64,000 nucleotides of DNA from assembly GCF_003664995.1 (NCBI RefSeq), contig NZ_JFHL01000002.1:613867-677866 (forward strand), written 5' to 3'. The stretch is from Mesotoga sp. BH458_6_3_2_1 (GTDB taxonomy: Bacteria > Thermotogota > Thermotogae > Petrotogales > Kosmotogaceae). The notes below the pieces were generated by a model. That model was not told the DNA's origin. It did no database searches and saw only the letters and a list, made by a program, of their open reading frames with translations. Made by a program: the position numbers and the translations under genes. This document shows positions 54,828 to 63,756 of this stretch, in pieces. The first letter of the stretch is position 1. Every line of letters begins with the position of its first letter.

Positions 54828-55435
54828 TCAAATCCCCGGCCGACAGAATCGATTCTTTCTCTTCTAATATTATAAGACTTCTCAATTAGTGAGTAACCGA
54901 AATCAATCGCCTGGGAGTTCATCTCAACGTACTTTGCCTTTATATGCTTTACCATGGCTTCCTTAAGTGACTGGGTAGTGACGAAATTGCCGGCTCTGGC
55001 AATCAGTCCCAACCCCACCATATTGGCAGGAAGCGTGCTTGAAAATCTGTTCTCTGTGAGTTCCGTTACTGGCTTGGAAATTATCTTTCTCGTCATTCTT
55101 ATTCCTTCTTTCGGAATAGATTTCACGAGGGTCGAATCTATTATAAGGACGCCGTTCATATGAATCAGCGGAACGTGAGCATTAACGGCAGTCTGATGCA
55201 TGGAGTAGATCAGTTCAAAGGAATGCGCCTTCGGGTAGTCGATCGGCTCGCTGTTAAAAAGGACATCGCAATAAGAGAGTCCGCCTCTCACCTGCGCACC
55301 GAATGATTGCGTCTGAACGACCCAGCTTCCCTGTATGAGGAGCGCTTCGGCGAGAATTATACCCATCAAGACATTTCCCTGACCACCGATACCGGAAATT
55401 CTTACTGAATGAGGTTCTGAAAACGCGTGCTTCAT
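54824..55435 (-). CDS. korC: 2-oxoacid:ferredoxin oxidoreductase, gamma subunit
   Basis: A 203-residue subunit of the KorC/PorG type. GIGGQGNVLMG near residue 16, QTQSFGAQVRGG and LPANMVGLGL are the gamma-domain landmarks. It works with alpha and beta subunits to oxidise a 2-oxoacid to acyl-CoA, reducing ferredoxin. It overlaps korB by 4 bases and precedes dgkA. The alpha subunit is not encoded beside it. Confidence 0.9.
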   Translation of the reverse strand: MKHAFSEPHSVRISGIGGQGNVLMGIILAEALLIQGSWVVQTQSFGAQVRGGLSYCDVLFNSEPIDYPKAHSFELIYSMHQTAVNAHVPLIHMNGVLIIDSTLVKSIPKEGIRMTRKIISKPVTELTENRFSSTLPANMVGLGLIARAGNFVTTQSLKEAMVKHIKAKYVEMNSQAIDFGYSLIEKSYNIRRERIDSVGRGFE

Positions 55436-56268
55436 TCTTCGTCACCCCTCTCGGCAGCGATTATCCGTTCGCTCATAATCCTGTATCTGTCGCTGTAAGT
55501 TTCCGCATCTATATTCACAAACTCGCCGGCAACTATCTTGTCCGATAATTCCTCGGGAGACATTGTTTTTGCTTTTTTGATCTGTACAGTGTTCTTTTTG
55601 AAATGTGTCAGCAGATCTTCCGGTTTGGACATCGCATTGTATCTTCCGTAGTATGTGTGACAGTTGGTCATTATCTCCACCACTCCCATACCCTTGTGAT
55701 TCAAGGCCTTCTGAATGAACTGAACCATCTGGGCATAGTGAAAGACCGTCGACCTTGCGACATAAGTTGCGCCGGAAGAGACTGCTAGATTCACTATGTC
55801 GAACGAGTTCTCAACATTTCCGTACGGAGAAGTCGAAGCTATTTTTTCATGAGGTGTTGTCGGCGAGTACTGCCCGCCGGTCATTCCGTAAATATTATTG
55901 TTGAAGACTATCACGGTAAGATCCATGTTTCTCCTGCAGGCATGGATGAAGTGATTTCCTCCAATTGCCATCATATCTCCGTCTCCGCCCATAACTACGA
56001 CGTTGAATTCCGGTCGTGCCAGTTTTACGCCTGTAGCGAACGCTATGGCCCTTCCGTGAAGAGTATGCATAGTGTTGAAGTTAAGGTATCCTGTGACCCT
56101 GGAAGAGCATCCAATGCCGGATATTACGGCGACTCTGTCGGGATCGAGGGCGTCCTTGTCGACCGCGTCGATGAAGGCTTTCATAATAACGCCGTTTCCG
56201 CAGCCGGGACACCAAACGTGGGGCATCCTGTCTTGCCTAAGATACTTAGTTAGCCTTGCGATAGCCAT
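55432..56268 (-). CDS. korB: 2-oxoacid:ferredoxin oxidoreductase, beta subunit (TPP-binding)
   Basis: A 278-residue thiamine diphosphate subunit. WCPGCGNG (residues 19-26), the GDGDMMAIGGNHFIH TPP/Mg box and NNNIYGMTGGQ are all present. The CPGCG plus one later Cys may hold a 4Fe-4S cluster as in related enzymes. The 2-oxoglutarate type (Kor) is suggested by overall pattern, but the substrate is not certain. GGAGG precedes ATG 56268. The gene upstream on the same strand is a dCMP-deaminase-like gene, where korA would be expected. Confidence 0.9.
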   Translation of the reverse strand: MAIARLTKYLRQDRMPHVWCPGCGNGVIMKAFIDAVDKDALDPDRVAVISGIGCSSRVTGYLNFNTMHTLHGRAIAFATGVKLARPEFNVVVMGGDGDMMAIGGNHFIHACRRNMDLTVIVFNNNIYGMTGGQYSPTTPHEKIASTSPYGNVENSFDIVNLAVSSGATYVARSTVFHYAQMVQFIQKALNHKGMGVVEIMTNCHTYYGRYNAMSKPEDLLTHFKKNTVQIKKAKTMSPEELSDKIVAGEFVNIDAETYSDRYRIMSERIIAAERGDEE

Positions 56269-56281
56269 GATTTCCTCCCAT

Positions 56282-56788
56282 TCACTCTGTAAAATGCGTC
56301 ATGACGACACCTGTCTTATCGAACATGAACTCAGTAAGTGGATCGGGATAGCCTTCAGAGAAGACGACCCGCTTAATGCCAGCATTTATTATCAGTCTGG
56401 CGCAAATGGAGCAGGGACGGTGGGTTACATAGATTGTCGACCCGTTTGTCGAAATTCCAAATTTCGCAGCTTGAGACAGGGCGTTCTGTTCGGCATGAGC
56501 CGCGTAGCAGATCTCCTGATTCTGACCTGAAGGGATTTTTAGAGCGTCTCTGATACACTCCGTCTCATCGCAGTGAGGAAATCCAGAAGGCGGCTGGTTA
56601 TAGCCCGTAGCGAGAATTCGATTCTCTCTTACGATCAGGGCTCCGACCTTTCTGTGATGACAACTCGACCTCTCCCTCACCTGGTAGGCAAGTTTCATGA
56701 AGTACGAGTCCCAGCTCTCTGTAGGGCTTGTGGATTTATGAACCGAAAAATGATCAAGGAAATCCGAAAGTTCTTCAACAGACATCAT
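56282..56788 (-). CDS. dCMP deaminase-family protein (ComEB-like)
   Basis: A 168-residue zinc-dependent nucleotide deaminase. HAEQNA carries the zinc His and the catalytic Glu; PCSICA gives the two zinc Cys. An extra CHHRKVGA and the HCDETECIRD segment are typical of the dCMP deaminase/ComE group. It would convert dCMP to dUMP. It starts ATGATG overlapping the ferritin-like gene by 4 bases; 13 bases separate it from korB. Confidence 0.9.
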   Translation of the reverse strand: MMSVEELSDFLDHFSVHKSTSPTESWDSYFMKLAYQVRERSSCHHRKVGALIVRENRILATGYNQPPSGFPHCDETECIRDALKIPSGQNQEICYAAHAEQNALSQAAKFGISTNGSTIYVTHRPCSICARLIINAGIKRVVFSEGYPDPLTEFMFDKTGVVMTHFTE

Positions 56789-57234
56789 CTCAGTCCTTCC
56801 AAAAGTTCAATATGTCTTTCCTCTTCAGCGACGATCTTCTTCAGAGCGTCGGCAGTCTCGGCCTTTACGTTATTCACGAAACTCCTGTAGAAAGCTATGC
56901 TCTTTCTCTCGACTTCTATTGCCAGGGCTATAGCCTCGTCATAATCGGAACTGCTCATCGCATCGTGGAGTCTGCCGGAAAAAACAGCTTCCTCAGTCAA
57001 GTCCTCCATATAAGCCCCTGCGTTGTCCCAGTTTACGAGTTCGGCGGCCTCTTCCTGGAATCTCTTCAGGAGAGCGCGGAATGTCTCTGCATGTCTTCTC
57101 TCCTGAGAGGAAAGAAAACGAAAGACCGAGCCCTGATTTTCATTGTCAGTGCTCTCGGCCAGGTCTCTGTAGAAATCCGCTCCTTCATTTTCGATTCTCA
57201 ATGCAATCTCGAGCACCTCATGTGGAGAAAGCAA
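56785..57234 (-). CDS. Ferritin-like/rubrerythrin-type diiron protein
   Basis: A 149-residue four-helix-bundle protein. Carboxylate/His ligands appear as ENEGADFY near residue 15, SQERRHAE near 43, EVERKSIAFY near 108 and AEEERHIELL at the end, which is the rubrerythrin ExxH pattern. There is no C-terminal rubredoxin domain. It may handle peroxide or iron in this anaerobic lineage (inference). TTG 57234 follows AGGAG. It overlaps hemW by 17 bases. Confidence 0.88.
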   Translation of the reverse strand: MLSPHEVLEIALRIENEGADFYRDLAESTDNENQGSVFRFLSSQERRHAETFRALLKRFQEEAAELVNWDNAGAYMEDLTEEAVFSGRLHDAMSSSDYDEAIALAIEVERKSIAFYRSFVNNVKAETADALKKIVAEEERHIELLEGLR

Positions 57235-58357
57235 TTTCCATCTCCTCCTTAATATCTAAGAGCTTCTGAAAAACACTTCTAGAAAAATCCATCCCACTCT
57301 CGTTCAACGCTACAATTCCGTTGTCGGGCGAAAGATACTCCCCCAGGTAGAGTCTTATTCTAGAAATCAAGAGATCGAGAAGCTCTTTTGGATATCCCTT
57401 GCGAGACAGATCTACCCCTTCCGTTAATCTGAGCCCCATAAAAAGAGTCTCAAACAATTCCTGTATGACGGTGTTTTGGTTAAATTCACTGACAGGCACA
57501 ATATTCCGACCAATAAGATCATGATAGTGATTCAGGTCTCCCGTATTGACATATCTCTTCCAGTCAAAGTGGCCGCCCGCCGAAAGCCCAAAACCCAGGT
57601 ACTGCTCATTACGCCAGTACTTGAGATTATGAAGGCATTCTCTGTCATCCATTGCCCACGAAGAGATCTCATATCTCCTGTAGCCCATCTTCCCCAGTGA
57701 TTCAAGAACCAAATCGTGGAGCCTTTCTAGGATTTCAGGGTCGGGCAGTTCAATGATAGCATCATGCACCTGACTCATCAATTCAGTTTCATGATCGGAA
57801 TCAAAGACGTAATATGAAACATGGTCCGGTCCGATGGCGCCGATTAGTTCGAGATTCGCTCTCACGTTGCTCTCGGCTTCTCTGGGCAAGCCCAAAATGA
57901 AATCGAGATTCAGGTTGTCAAAGATATCTCTGCTCATTAGCAATCTCTCTGTCAGATCTGAAGGTACGGGCCTCTTGCAGATTTTGAGTATGCTCTTCTC
58001 AGATGACTGCACGCCAACCGATACTCTGCTGAAGCCCATCTTTCTCCATTCTAGGAGACGTTCTCTCTCAAGCTCCCAGGGATTGACCTCTATGGTAGCC
58101 TCTCTTATCTCCGTTCTCAGCGAACTGTTGAGATGCACGAGCAAATCATTCAGCAACTCGACTGGATAGAGCGACGGAGAGCCACCGCCGAAGTAGAGTG
58201 TTTCGACTGTTTCGGAAATCGAATACATTTCGATCTCCCTTTTCAAAGAACGATGATATTCGTCTATGAGGGCCGGATCATATCGAACGGTGCAGAAGTC
58301 ACAGTACGAACATTTTCTGGCGCAAAACGGGATATGAACATAGACACCTGCACCCAT
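57218..58357 (-). CDS. hemW: Radical SAM heme chaperone HemW (HemN-like)
   Basis: A 379-residue radical SAM protein. The cluster motif CARKCSYC is at residues 12-19 (C-x3-C-x2-C), preceded by YVHIPF, and GGGSPSLY follows. The family was long annotated as coproporphyrinogen III oxidase; HemW members are heme chaperones lacking some HemN features. Which it is here cannot be settled by eye. ATG 58357 shares a TAATG with the upstream gene. Confidence 0.9.
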   Translation of the reverse strand: MGAGVYVHIPFCARKCSYCDFCTVRYDPALIDEYHRSLKREIEMYSISETVETLYFGGGSPSLYPVELLNDLLVHLNSSLRTEIREATIEVNPWELERERLLEWRKMGFSRVSVGVQSSEKSILKICKRPVPSDLTERLLMSRDIFDNLNLDFILGLPREAESNVRANLELIGAIGPDHVSYYVFDSDHETELMSQVHDAIIELPDPEILERLHDLVLESLGKMGYRRYEISSWAMDDRECLHNLKYWRNEQYLGFGLSAGGHFDWKRYVNTGDLNHYHDLIGRNIVPVSEFNQNTVIQELFETLFMGLRLTEGVDLSRKGYPKELLDLLISRIRLYLGEYLSPDNGIVALNESGMDFSRSVFQKLLDIKEEMEIAFST

Positions 58358-59178
58358 TAGAAAACGAGCCTCATAAAGATCCCGTTCAAACTGAAGTTAG
58401 TGATCGAAATTCCAGCGAAAATCGAATCATCGCTTCCAAGTTTCGAGATCAGCATTTGAGCGTCAATTCCGCGCAAGCTGACCATCACGGTCGGCGAAAG
58501 CATCAGTCTGAGATCACCGGCTGGCACAATAAAATTGCCTGCGAAAGCCAATCCAAGGTCGAATGACAGGTAATTCATTCCTATCCCGATTCCGTATCCG
58601 ATCTCTCCCAGAGAGTCGTTCGTCTTCAGATCCACAGTGGCGACAACATTCGTTTCTGCGTTTCTAATCCTCAAACTTCTCTCATATTCCTTCGCGTAAA
58701 GATACAGACCTATATCGTTGAATGAGAAGGAGTCTTCTCGATGGAGAAAGACGCTAAGTCCACCATTAAGCTGACCCAAAGGAAGCCTCACCCAGTTTCT
58801 TACGAGATACTTCATATCGCCAACCGTAGAAAGCTCGAGCTCGAGGGAAGTGTGCGAGAAGACCGGAATCTGATTCGTGTTGGTGACGTATCTAACCCCC
58901 ATGAACAAACCTTCGTGACTCGCTAGGATCGAGCCTCTGAAGACTCCGTCCCTCGTCTTCAACTTCAGAAAACCCGTTGAAAACTCCTCCCAGCTGTCGA
59001 CATAGGTCACGCCTACGTAAGGCGTTCCAGAAGCCAGCGCCAGAGTCATATAAATGTCTTCATAGGCCCTGATGTCTGCAGAGACGCTCCACCCTGCATT
59101 ATTCAGTTTGATCTGAGTTTCGGCGGAAAGAATCACGACCGAAATCAACAATAAGAACAGGCATAGACCCTTCTTCAA
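58357..59178 (-). CDS. Secreted beta-rich protein, possible outer-membrane barrel
   Basis: A 273-residue protein with a signal peptide (residues 1-19, cut after LSAE). The remainder is dominated by short amphipathic strands with alternating hydrophobic and polar residues, and it ends in Phe (FMRLVF), as many outer-membrane barrels do. No family is recognised. It lies between gatB and hemW in one transcript, overlapping both by a few bases. A toga/outer-membrane location is inference from composition only. Confidence 0.6.
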   Translation of the reverse strand: MKKGLCLFLLLISVVILSAETQIKLNNAGWSVSADIRAYEDIYMTLALASGTPYVGVTYVDSWEEFSTGFLKLKTRDGVFRGSILASHEGLFMGVRYVTNTNQIPVFSHTSLELELSTVGDMKYLVRNWVRLPLGQLNGGLSVFLHREDSFSFNDIGLYLYAKEYERSLRIRNAETNVVATVDLKTNDSLGEIGYGIGIGMNYLSFDLGLAFAGNFIVPAGDLRLMLSPTVMVSLRGIDAQMLISKLGSDDSIFAGISITNFSLNGIFMRLVF

Positions 59179-60617
59179 CCCTTAAGCATCCTCCTTGCGA
59201 TCTCATTCACTTTCGATGGATTCGCCTTTCCTCTTGTAGCCTTCATAACTGCTCCGACAAAATACCCAAGAACGCCCTCTTTCCCGTCTCTGAACTGTTC
59301 AACTGCAGAGGGGTTATCGGTCATGGCCTTGCTCAAGGCATCTTCGATCACTTTGTCATCGTCTATCTGTTCAAGTCCCTTCTCTTTGACTATCTCCAGA
59401 GGCGATTTCCTTCCTTCCACAATAAATGGAAAGATTTCTTTCGCGATCTTGTTAGATATCTTCCCTTCGTCGATAAGCCCGAAAAGCTCCTTGAAATGTT
59501 CAGGACTCACCCTTACTTCTTCGACTGTGAGCTCCTTTTCATTCATAAGTCTCATGACCTCTCCCATGATCCAATTTGAGCTCTCTTTGGGTCTGCGAGT
59601 AGTCTGCGCAACTTCTTCAAAGTAAGAAGCTATTTCGCCGTCTGAAGAAAGAACGGTCGCATCGTAACGGGGAAGCGAGTACTGCTTCATGAATCTCTCA
59701 ATCTTTTCCCATGGGAGTTCAGGGAGATTCCCCGCAATCCTTTCTATTAGATCTTCACTGACAATCAGTTCTGGAAGGTCCGGTTCCGGGAAGTAACGGT
59801 AGTCGTTTTCCTCTTCCTTCGATCTCATAGAAAACGTTTCTTTGGACGAGAAGCTCCACGATCTAGTCTCTTTGGCTACATCGCCTCCGGATGAAAGAAT
59901 TCTGGAAATTCTCTCCTGCTCGAATTCCAGCGCCTTTTCGACAAATTTGAAGGAATTGATGTTCTTCACCTCTACTCTGTTCGAGCTTCTCCCTGAATCA
60001 TCCACCATCGAGATATTCGCGTCGCATCGCAGGGCGCCCTTCTCCATATCTCCAGAACAGACTCCCAGCGCTCTAACGGTGTCTCTAAGGAGCTCCATGA
60101 AGATGCGGGCTTCTGCCGGACTGCGAAGATCGGGCTCTGTAACAATTTCGATGAGCGGAACTCCACATCTATTGAGATCAACATAGCTACCGGATGAGCC
60201 GGTAATAGAATCAGTGCCCTGGTGAATCATCTTTCCGGCATCCTCTTCTATATGTATTCTTCGAATCCCGATCTTTCTCTTTTCGTCTCCGTTCTCAAGG
60301 TATAAGAAGCCGTTTTCGGCGATGGGAAAGAAGTACTGAGTTATCTGATAACCCTTGGGCAGATCGGGGTAAAAATAGTTCTTTCTGTCAAAGACCGACC
60401 GCTTGTTTATAGTGCAGTTCATTGCCAGGCCGGCCATGATGGCAAACTCGACTACCCTCTTGTTGAGAACGGGCAGCGTGCCTGGCTGGCCAGTGCAGAC
60501 CGGGCAGATCGCCGTGTTGGGTTCAAGATCAAAGACATCGGCCCTACAGCTGCAGAAGGCCTTTGTTTCAGTAATGAGTTGAGCGTGTATTTCCAGTCCG
60601 ATTACAGTCTTGTTCAT
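59175..60617 (-). CDS. gatB: Aspartyl/glutamyl-tRNA amidotransferase subunit B
   Basis: A 480-residue GatB that activates misacylated Glu-tRNA-Gln (and Asp-tRNA-Asn) for amidation. VIGLEIHAQL, CSCRADVF, a zinc region with CPVCTGQPG and DLNRCGVPLIEIVTEPDL are present; the C-terminal YqeY-like tail helps bind tRNA. ATG 60617 has AAGGTGG 8 bases upstream and shares one base with the gatA stop; a GTG at 60629 is less likely. gatC is not adjacent. Confidence 0.95.
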   Translation of the reverse strand: MNKTVIGLEIHAQLITETKAFCSCRADVFDLEPNTAICPVCTGQPGTLPVLNKRVVEFAIMAGLAMNCTINKRSVFDRKNYFYPDLPKGYQITQYFFPIAENGFLYLENGDEKRKIGIRRIHIEEDAGKMIHQGTDSITGSSGSYVDLNRCGVPLIEIVTEPDLRSPAEARIFMELLRDTVRALGVCSGDMEKGALRCDANISMVDDSGRSSNRVEVKNINSFKFVEKALEFEQERISRILSSGGDVAKETRSWSFSSKETFSMRSKEEENDYRYFPEPDLPELIVSEDLIERIAGNLPELPWEKIERFMKQYSLPRYDATVLSSDGEIASYFEEVAQTTRRPKESSNWIMGEVMRLMNEKELTVEEVRVSPEHFKELFGLIDEGKISNKIAKEIFPFIVEGRKSPLEIVKEKGLEQIDDDKVIEDALSKAMTDNPSAVEQFRDGKEGVLGYFVGAVMKATRGKANPSKVNEIARRMLKG

Positions 60618-62020
60618 CACTCCGTCCACCTTTCCGGAAGAATGGCCAGCCCGCCCCTGTAAGAGGGAGAGAGATCCTCGATGCCCTTTGCGGCGTCAAG
60701 AAGAGAAACGTCGCTAAATCTTCTGCCTGTGAGAAGTACCCCGACAGGCATTCCATCGACCAGCCCCGCCGGTAAAGAGATCGACGGAAGCCCCGCAACA
60801 TTTGCCGGTATCGTGTAAATATCCATCAAATAATACGTCAGGGGGTCGGTAATCTCGCCAATTCTCGGCGCAATCACCGGAGAAGAGGGATTCAAGATGA
60901 AATCGTATTCATCAAGCACTCTGTTAAGTTCGCCGGCCATGACGCTTCTCGTTTTCAGCGCCTTTCTATAATAGGCATCATAATAAGTCGCACTGAGAGT
61001 AAAGGTTCCAAGAAGAATTCTTCTCTTCACTTCCTTCCCAAAACCTATGTCCCTATTCTTGTTTGTGAGGCTTTCATAATCTTCCGACGGCACTCTCGGC
61101 CCGAACCTTATCCCTTCGTAGCGGGCGAGATTCGAGCTGGCCTCTGCGGGGGCAATTAAATAGTAAGTTGCCACGGCGTACTCGACCGAAGGGATGGAGA
61201 TCTCTTCCACCTCTGCTCCTGAACGCCTAATATCTTCAATTATAGAAAGGAATCTCTCCTTAACTCCGGAATCGAGGCCGGGATAGTTCAGCATTTCGGA
61301 AGGGACTGCAATTTTCAGCCCCTTGAGATATCCCTTAAGAGGCACATCGAAAGATAGATCTTTTCTGACTGTATTCGAGTCATTACTATCATGTCCCGAT
61401 ATCATAGACATAACATCTGCGGCGTCCTGGGAGCATCGAGTCATCGGCCCGATCTGATCCAGTGAAGAGGCAAATGCGACGAGCCCGTATCTGGATACGA
61501 GTCCGTATGTCGGTTTGAAGCCGACTATACCGCACATGGAAGCCGGCTGTCTTACAGAACCGCCAGTGTCGCTGCCGAGAGCGAACGGAGCAAGCCCCGC
61601 AGCTACCGCAGCCGCGCTTCCGCCACTGCTTCCACCCGGAATGCGTTCAAGATCCCAGGGATTTTTGGAAGGGCCGAAGGCAGAGTTCTCCGTGGAGGAC
61701 CCCATTGCGAATTCGTCCAAATTTGTCTTTCCGAGAAGCTTTCCTCCCTTAACGCCAAGCCTTCGGGTCACCGTTGCATCGTATGGAGATTCATAATTCT
61801 CGAGTATTCTGCTGCCGCAAGTTGTTCTGGTCCCGACAGCCAGGATGTTGTCCTTCAAGGCAAAGGGGAAACCCTGTCTCTTGTCGCCTGACAGGTCGTT
61901 TACCTGAAGGAATGCCTTGAGTTCGTCGTTGTACTTCATTACTCTATCTCTATAGAACTCGAAAGTGTCTTCAAGAGATATGATTTCTGAGAGTCTAAGA
62001 TTCAGGGGATTCTTTGTCAC
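60617..62020 (-). CDS. gatA: Aspartyl/glutamyl-tRNA amidotransferase subunit A
   Basis: A 467-residue amidase-signature enzyme that releases ammonia from glutamine for GatB. The catalytic Lys is in ALKDNI; GGSSGGSAAA and GSDTGGSVRQPAS hold the cis-Ser and nucleophile Ser. GTG at 62018-62020 has GGAGG 8 bases upstream; an in-frame GTG at 62029 overlaps the site. It is the first gene of the long minus run. No gatC was seen in the window. A TAGAAT at 62048-62053 (minus) might be its -10 box. Confidence 0.95.
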   Translation of the reverse strand: MTKNPLNLRLSEIISLEDTFEFYRDRVMKYNDELKAFLQVNDLSGDKRQGFPFALKDNILAVGTRTTCGSRILENYESPYDATVTRRLGVKGGKLLGKTNLDEFAMGSSTENSAFGPSKNPWDLERIPGGSSGGSAAAVAAGLAPFALGSDTGGSVRQPASMCGIVGFKPTYGLVSRYGLVAFASSLDQIGPMTRCSQDAADVMSMISGHDSNDSNTVRKDLSFDVPLKGYLKGLKIAVPSEMLNYPGLDSGVKERFLSIIEDIRRSGAEVEEISIPSVEYAVATYYLIAPAEASSNLARYEGIRFGPRVPSEDYESLTNKNRDIGFGKEVKRRILLGTFTLSATYYDAYYRKALKTRSVMAGELNRVLDEYDFILNPSSPVIAPRIGEITDPLTYYLMDIYTIPANVAGLPSISLPAGLVDGMPVGVLLTGRRFSDVSLLDAAKGIEDLSPSYRGGLAILPERWTE

Positions 62021-62520
62021 GAAAGCCACCTCCGGATATTCACGACAATTCTAACATTTTCGGAGGACTTCTAACAGAAGAAAGCAACTTGAAATTGAGT
62101 AAACGCCCCATCTTTGAATCGAAAGCCGTCTAACCGGATGAGGGTTTTACAGCTGTGAGATTCGCTCATAGTTGCCTTTTAGACTCTACAAGGCAGACAA
62201 AAGAGGAGTTCTTCGTTCCTGGGATCCCGCTGTTGGGAAACGCTGCGCGCTGAACGCTGATGAAAACCACGTTGTCCGTCAACGGTCCCCCGTTCTCCGA
62301 GAAGAGATCAAAACAAGATCCCGGATTAAGTAGACCCAGGATGATGGTTTCAATAGCACTGAGGACAGTGAAGGTTAATTGCTTGTGTTCACGAAAGCCC
62401 AGACTCATGATCCGAGACCCGCTCTTGATTCCGTGATGCTGAACATGAGGTCCCTTTTTGAGTGTTCACCTCGTAGACCACAGATTCATCTGAACTTGTC
62501 TCAGCATCTCGATACTCTTC

Positions 62521-62542
62521 CTAACCCAGTTTCGATAACCCG
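62521..62542. repeat. TAACCCR 14-base-spaced repeat pair
   Basis: TAACCCA at 62522-62528 and TAACCCG at 62536-62542, 14 bases apart. Three further TAACCCG copies occur at 63717-63750, followed as here by a GATCC. Confidence 0.5.
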
Positions 62543-62713
62543 CTCAAAAAGATCCACTGCACGCTGTAATGGGCGTTCTATGTTGACCGTTCCAGAGCGA
62601 GGACCCGTTCGCCGATGACAAATGGACCAAATCTTGACCGGAAGCATGAATTCAGCACAGGATTTTGCAACTTGTTCTGTTAAACTCCCTATTTCGTCCC
62701 GTTATTGGTTTTC

Positions 62714-62754
62714 TCTTCGGGCGAACAGCCGTTCGCCCCTACAAAAGAATCGCA
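62714..62754. repeat. Palindromic dispersed repeat, copy 1
   Basis: A hairpin with arms GGGCGAAC and GTTCGCCC, followed by CCTACAAAAGAATCGCA. Copy 2 lies at 63922-63960 in the same orientation, with one base missing in the right flank. Confidence 0.85.
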
Positions 62755-62895
62755 ATGGTTTTCTTGATCCTACCGAAGGACGTTTCTTCAGCAGCGTCCA
62801 GCATGACGGCGGAATTATTATCGGATCTAGGGTCTGGTGAACAAAAGCGGTTCTGAAACATCAGCGGCGGACCGTTGACGGCTGACCTGACAGGC

Positions 62896-62947
62896 CTCCT
62901 GCGCAGCAGCATCACTTCCGCCGGTGATCTTCGGCGCATCACTTCCT
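62896..62947. repeat. Hairpin-decamer array A (2 units)
   Basis: CATCACTTCC occurs at 62910-62919 and 62937-62946, 27 bases apart, each preceded by a small GC-rich near-palindrome (GCGCAGCAGC; CCGGTGATCTTCGG). Same unit type as arrays B and C. Confidence 0.75.
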
Positions 62948-63176
62948 GTAATGCTTTCCCCAGCCTACAGCCTTCCGCGTTTCTTATCCAAGCGGCTCTT
63001 TTAGTCCGACGTAGTCGGAACTGGCCTGCGTAAGCAGACTGGCTTCTCTCTTTCTCTTCTTCTCGTAGCTCGTAGCGAAGCTCTCGACCTGTCTTATCTA
63101 AGTGACGAGATGTGCTGCTTTCTGAATAATCTAAATGCCATCCCATAAAGATTGCACCTTTGGAAGCCTCTAACAC

Positions 63177-63203
63177 CGTCATCCCGGACCTGATCCGGGA
63201 TCT
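63177..63203 (+). repeat. 27-base inverted repeat, left copy
   Basis: Starts CGTCATCCCGGACCTGATCC and contains the stem CCCGGA/TCCGGG. Its inverse lies at 63314-63340 with five differences, all transitions. Confidence 0.85.
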
Positions 63204-63313
63204 GGGCTTTTGTGAGACCGGGGTTGGGGTTAGCAGGTTGGTGGCCGGCAAGAGCAAAGAAACAGTTCCAAGTTGCAACTGATCTTCACAGCGTTCAGCG
63301 GATCTTTGGATCG

Positions 63314-63340
63314 AGATTCTGGATCAAGTCCAGAATGACG
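63314..63340 (-). repeat. 27-base inverted repeat, right copy
   Basis: Read on the minus strand it starts CGTCATTCTGGACTTGATCC, with stem TCTGGA/TCCAGA. Together with the left copy it bounds a 164-base segment. Confidence 0.85.
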
Positions 63341-63430
63341 AATTGTTGTGTTCTTCAAAATCACCTGACGCTGTTATTCTTTGTCACTATTGAGCCGGAT
63401 CAAGTTCTCTGACTTTTATCTTTTAAGCCT

Positions 63431-63583
63431 CCTGGCGCGTAAGCGCCAGCATCACTTCCCCGGATGTCCTTCCGGGCATCACTTCCTCGCGCAAGCGAGC
63501 CTCACTTCCTGCGCAGCAGCATCACTTCCGGCAATGTTCTTCGCCAGCCTTGCGTCCACTGATGCTTCTCGGTGCATTGCGAC
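63431..63583. repeat. Hairpin-decamer array B (6 units)
   Basis: Six copies of a decamer (CATCACTTCC or variants CCTCACTTCC, CCTTGCGTCC, CATTGCGAC) begin at 63450, 63477, 63500, 63520, 63548 and 63575. Each pair is separated by a different short palindrome: GGCGC-GTAA-GCGCC, CCCGGA-TGTCCT-TCCGGG region, CTCGC-GCAA-GCGAG and CACTGA-TGCTTC-TCGGTG. Confidence 0.85.
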
Positions 63584-63716
63584 TTCTTCTATGGTCTGCC
63601 CCATTTTTCGCGAGAGACAGGGATCCTGACCAGGAGCATTGTCAGAATGACTGCCTCGGGTCCTAGGAATGTGTTACATCCCGTTATCTGAATTCAATTA
63701 AGCATCTTGTTCTTCA

Positions 63717-63750
63717 TAACCCGGTTTTCTTAACCCGTTCTTTTAACCCG
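63717..63750. repeat. TAACCCG tandem repeat (3 copies)
   Basis: TAACCCG at 63717-63723, 63731-63737 and 63744-63750, 13-14 bases apart with T-rich spacers, just before array C. Confidence 0.65.
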
Positions 63751-63756
63751 ATCCTT

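Noticed and set aside
62173..62194. Hairpin TGCCTT/AAGGCA as a terminator
   Set aside because: The loop is long, there is no T-run and no gene ends there.
63177..63340. Insertion sequence with terminal inverted repeats
   Set aside because: The inner segment is about 110 bases with no transposase frame, and no target-site duplication is evident; kept only as a repeat pair.
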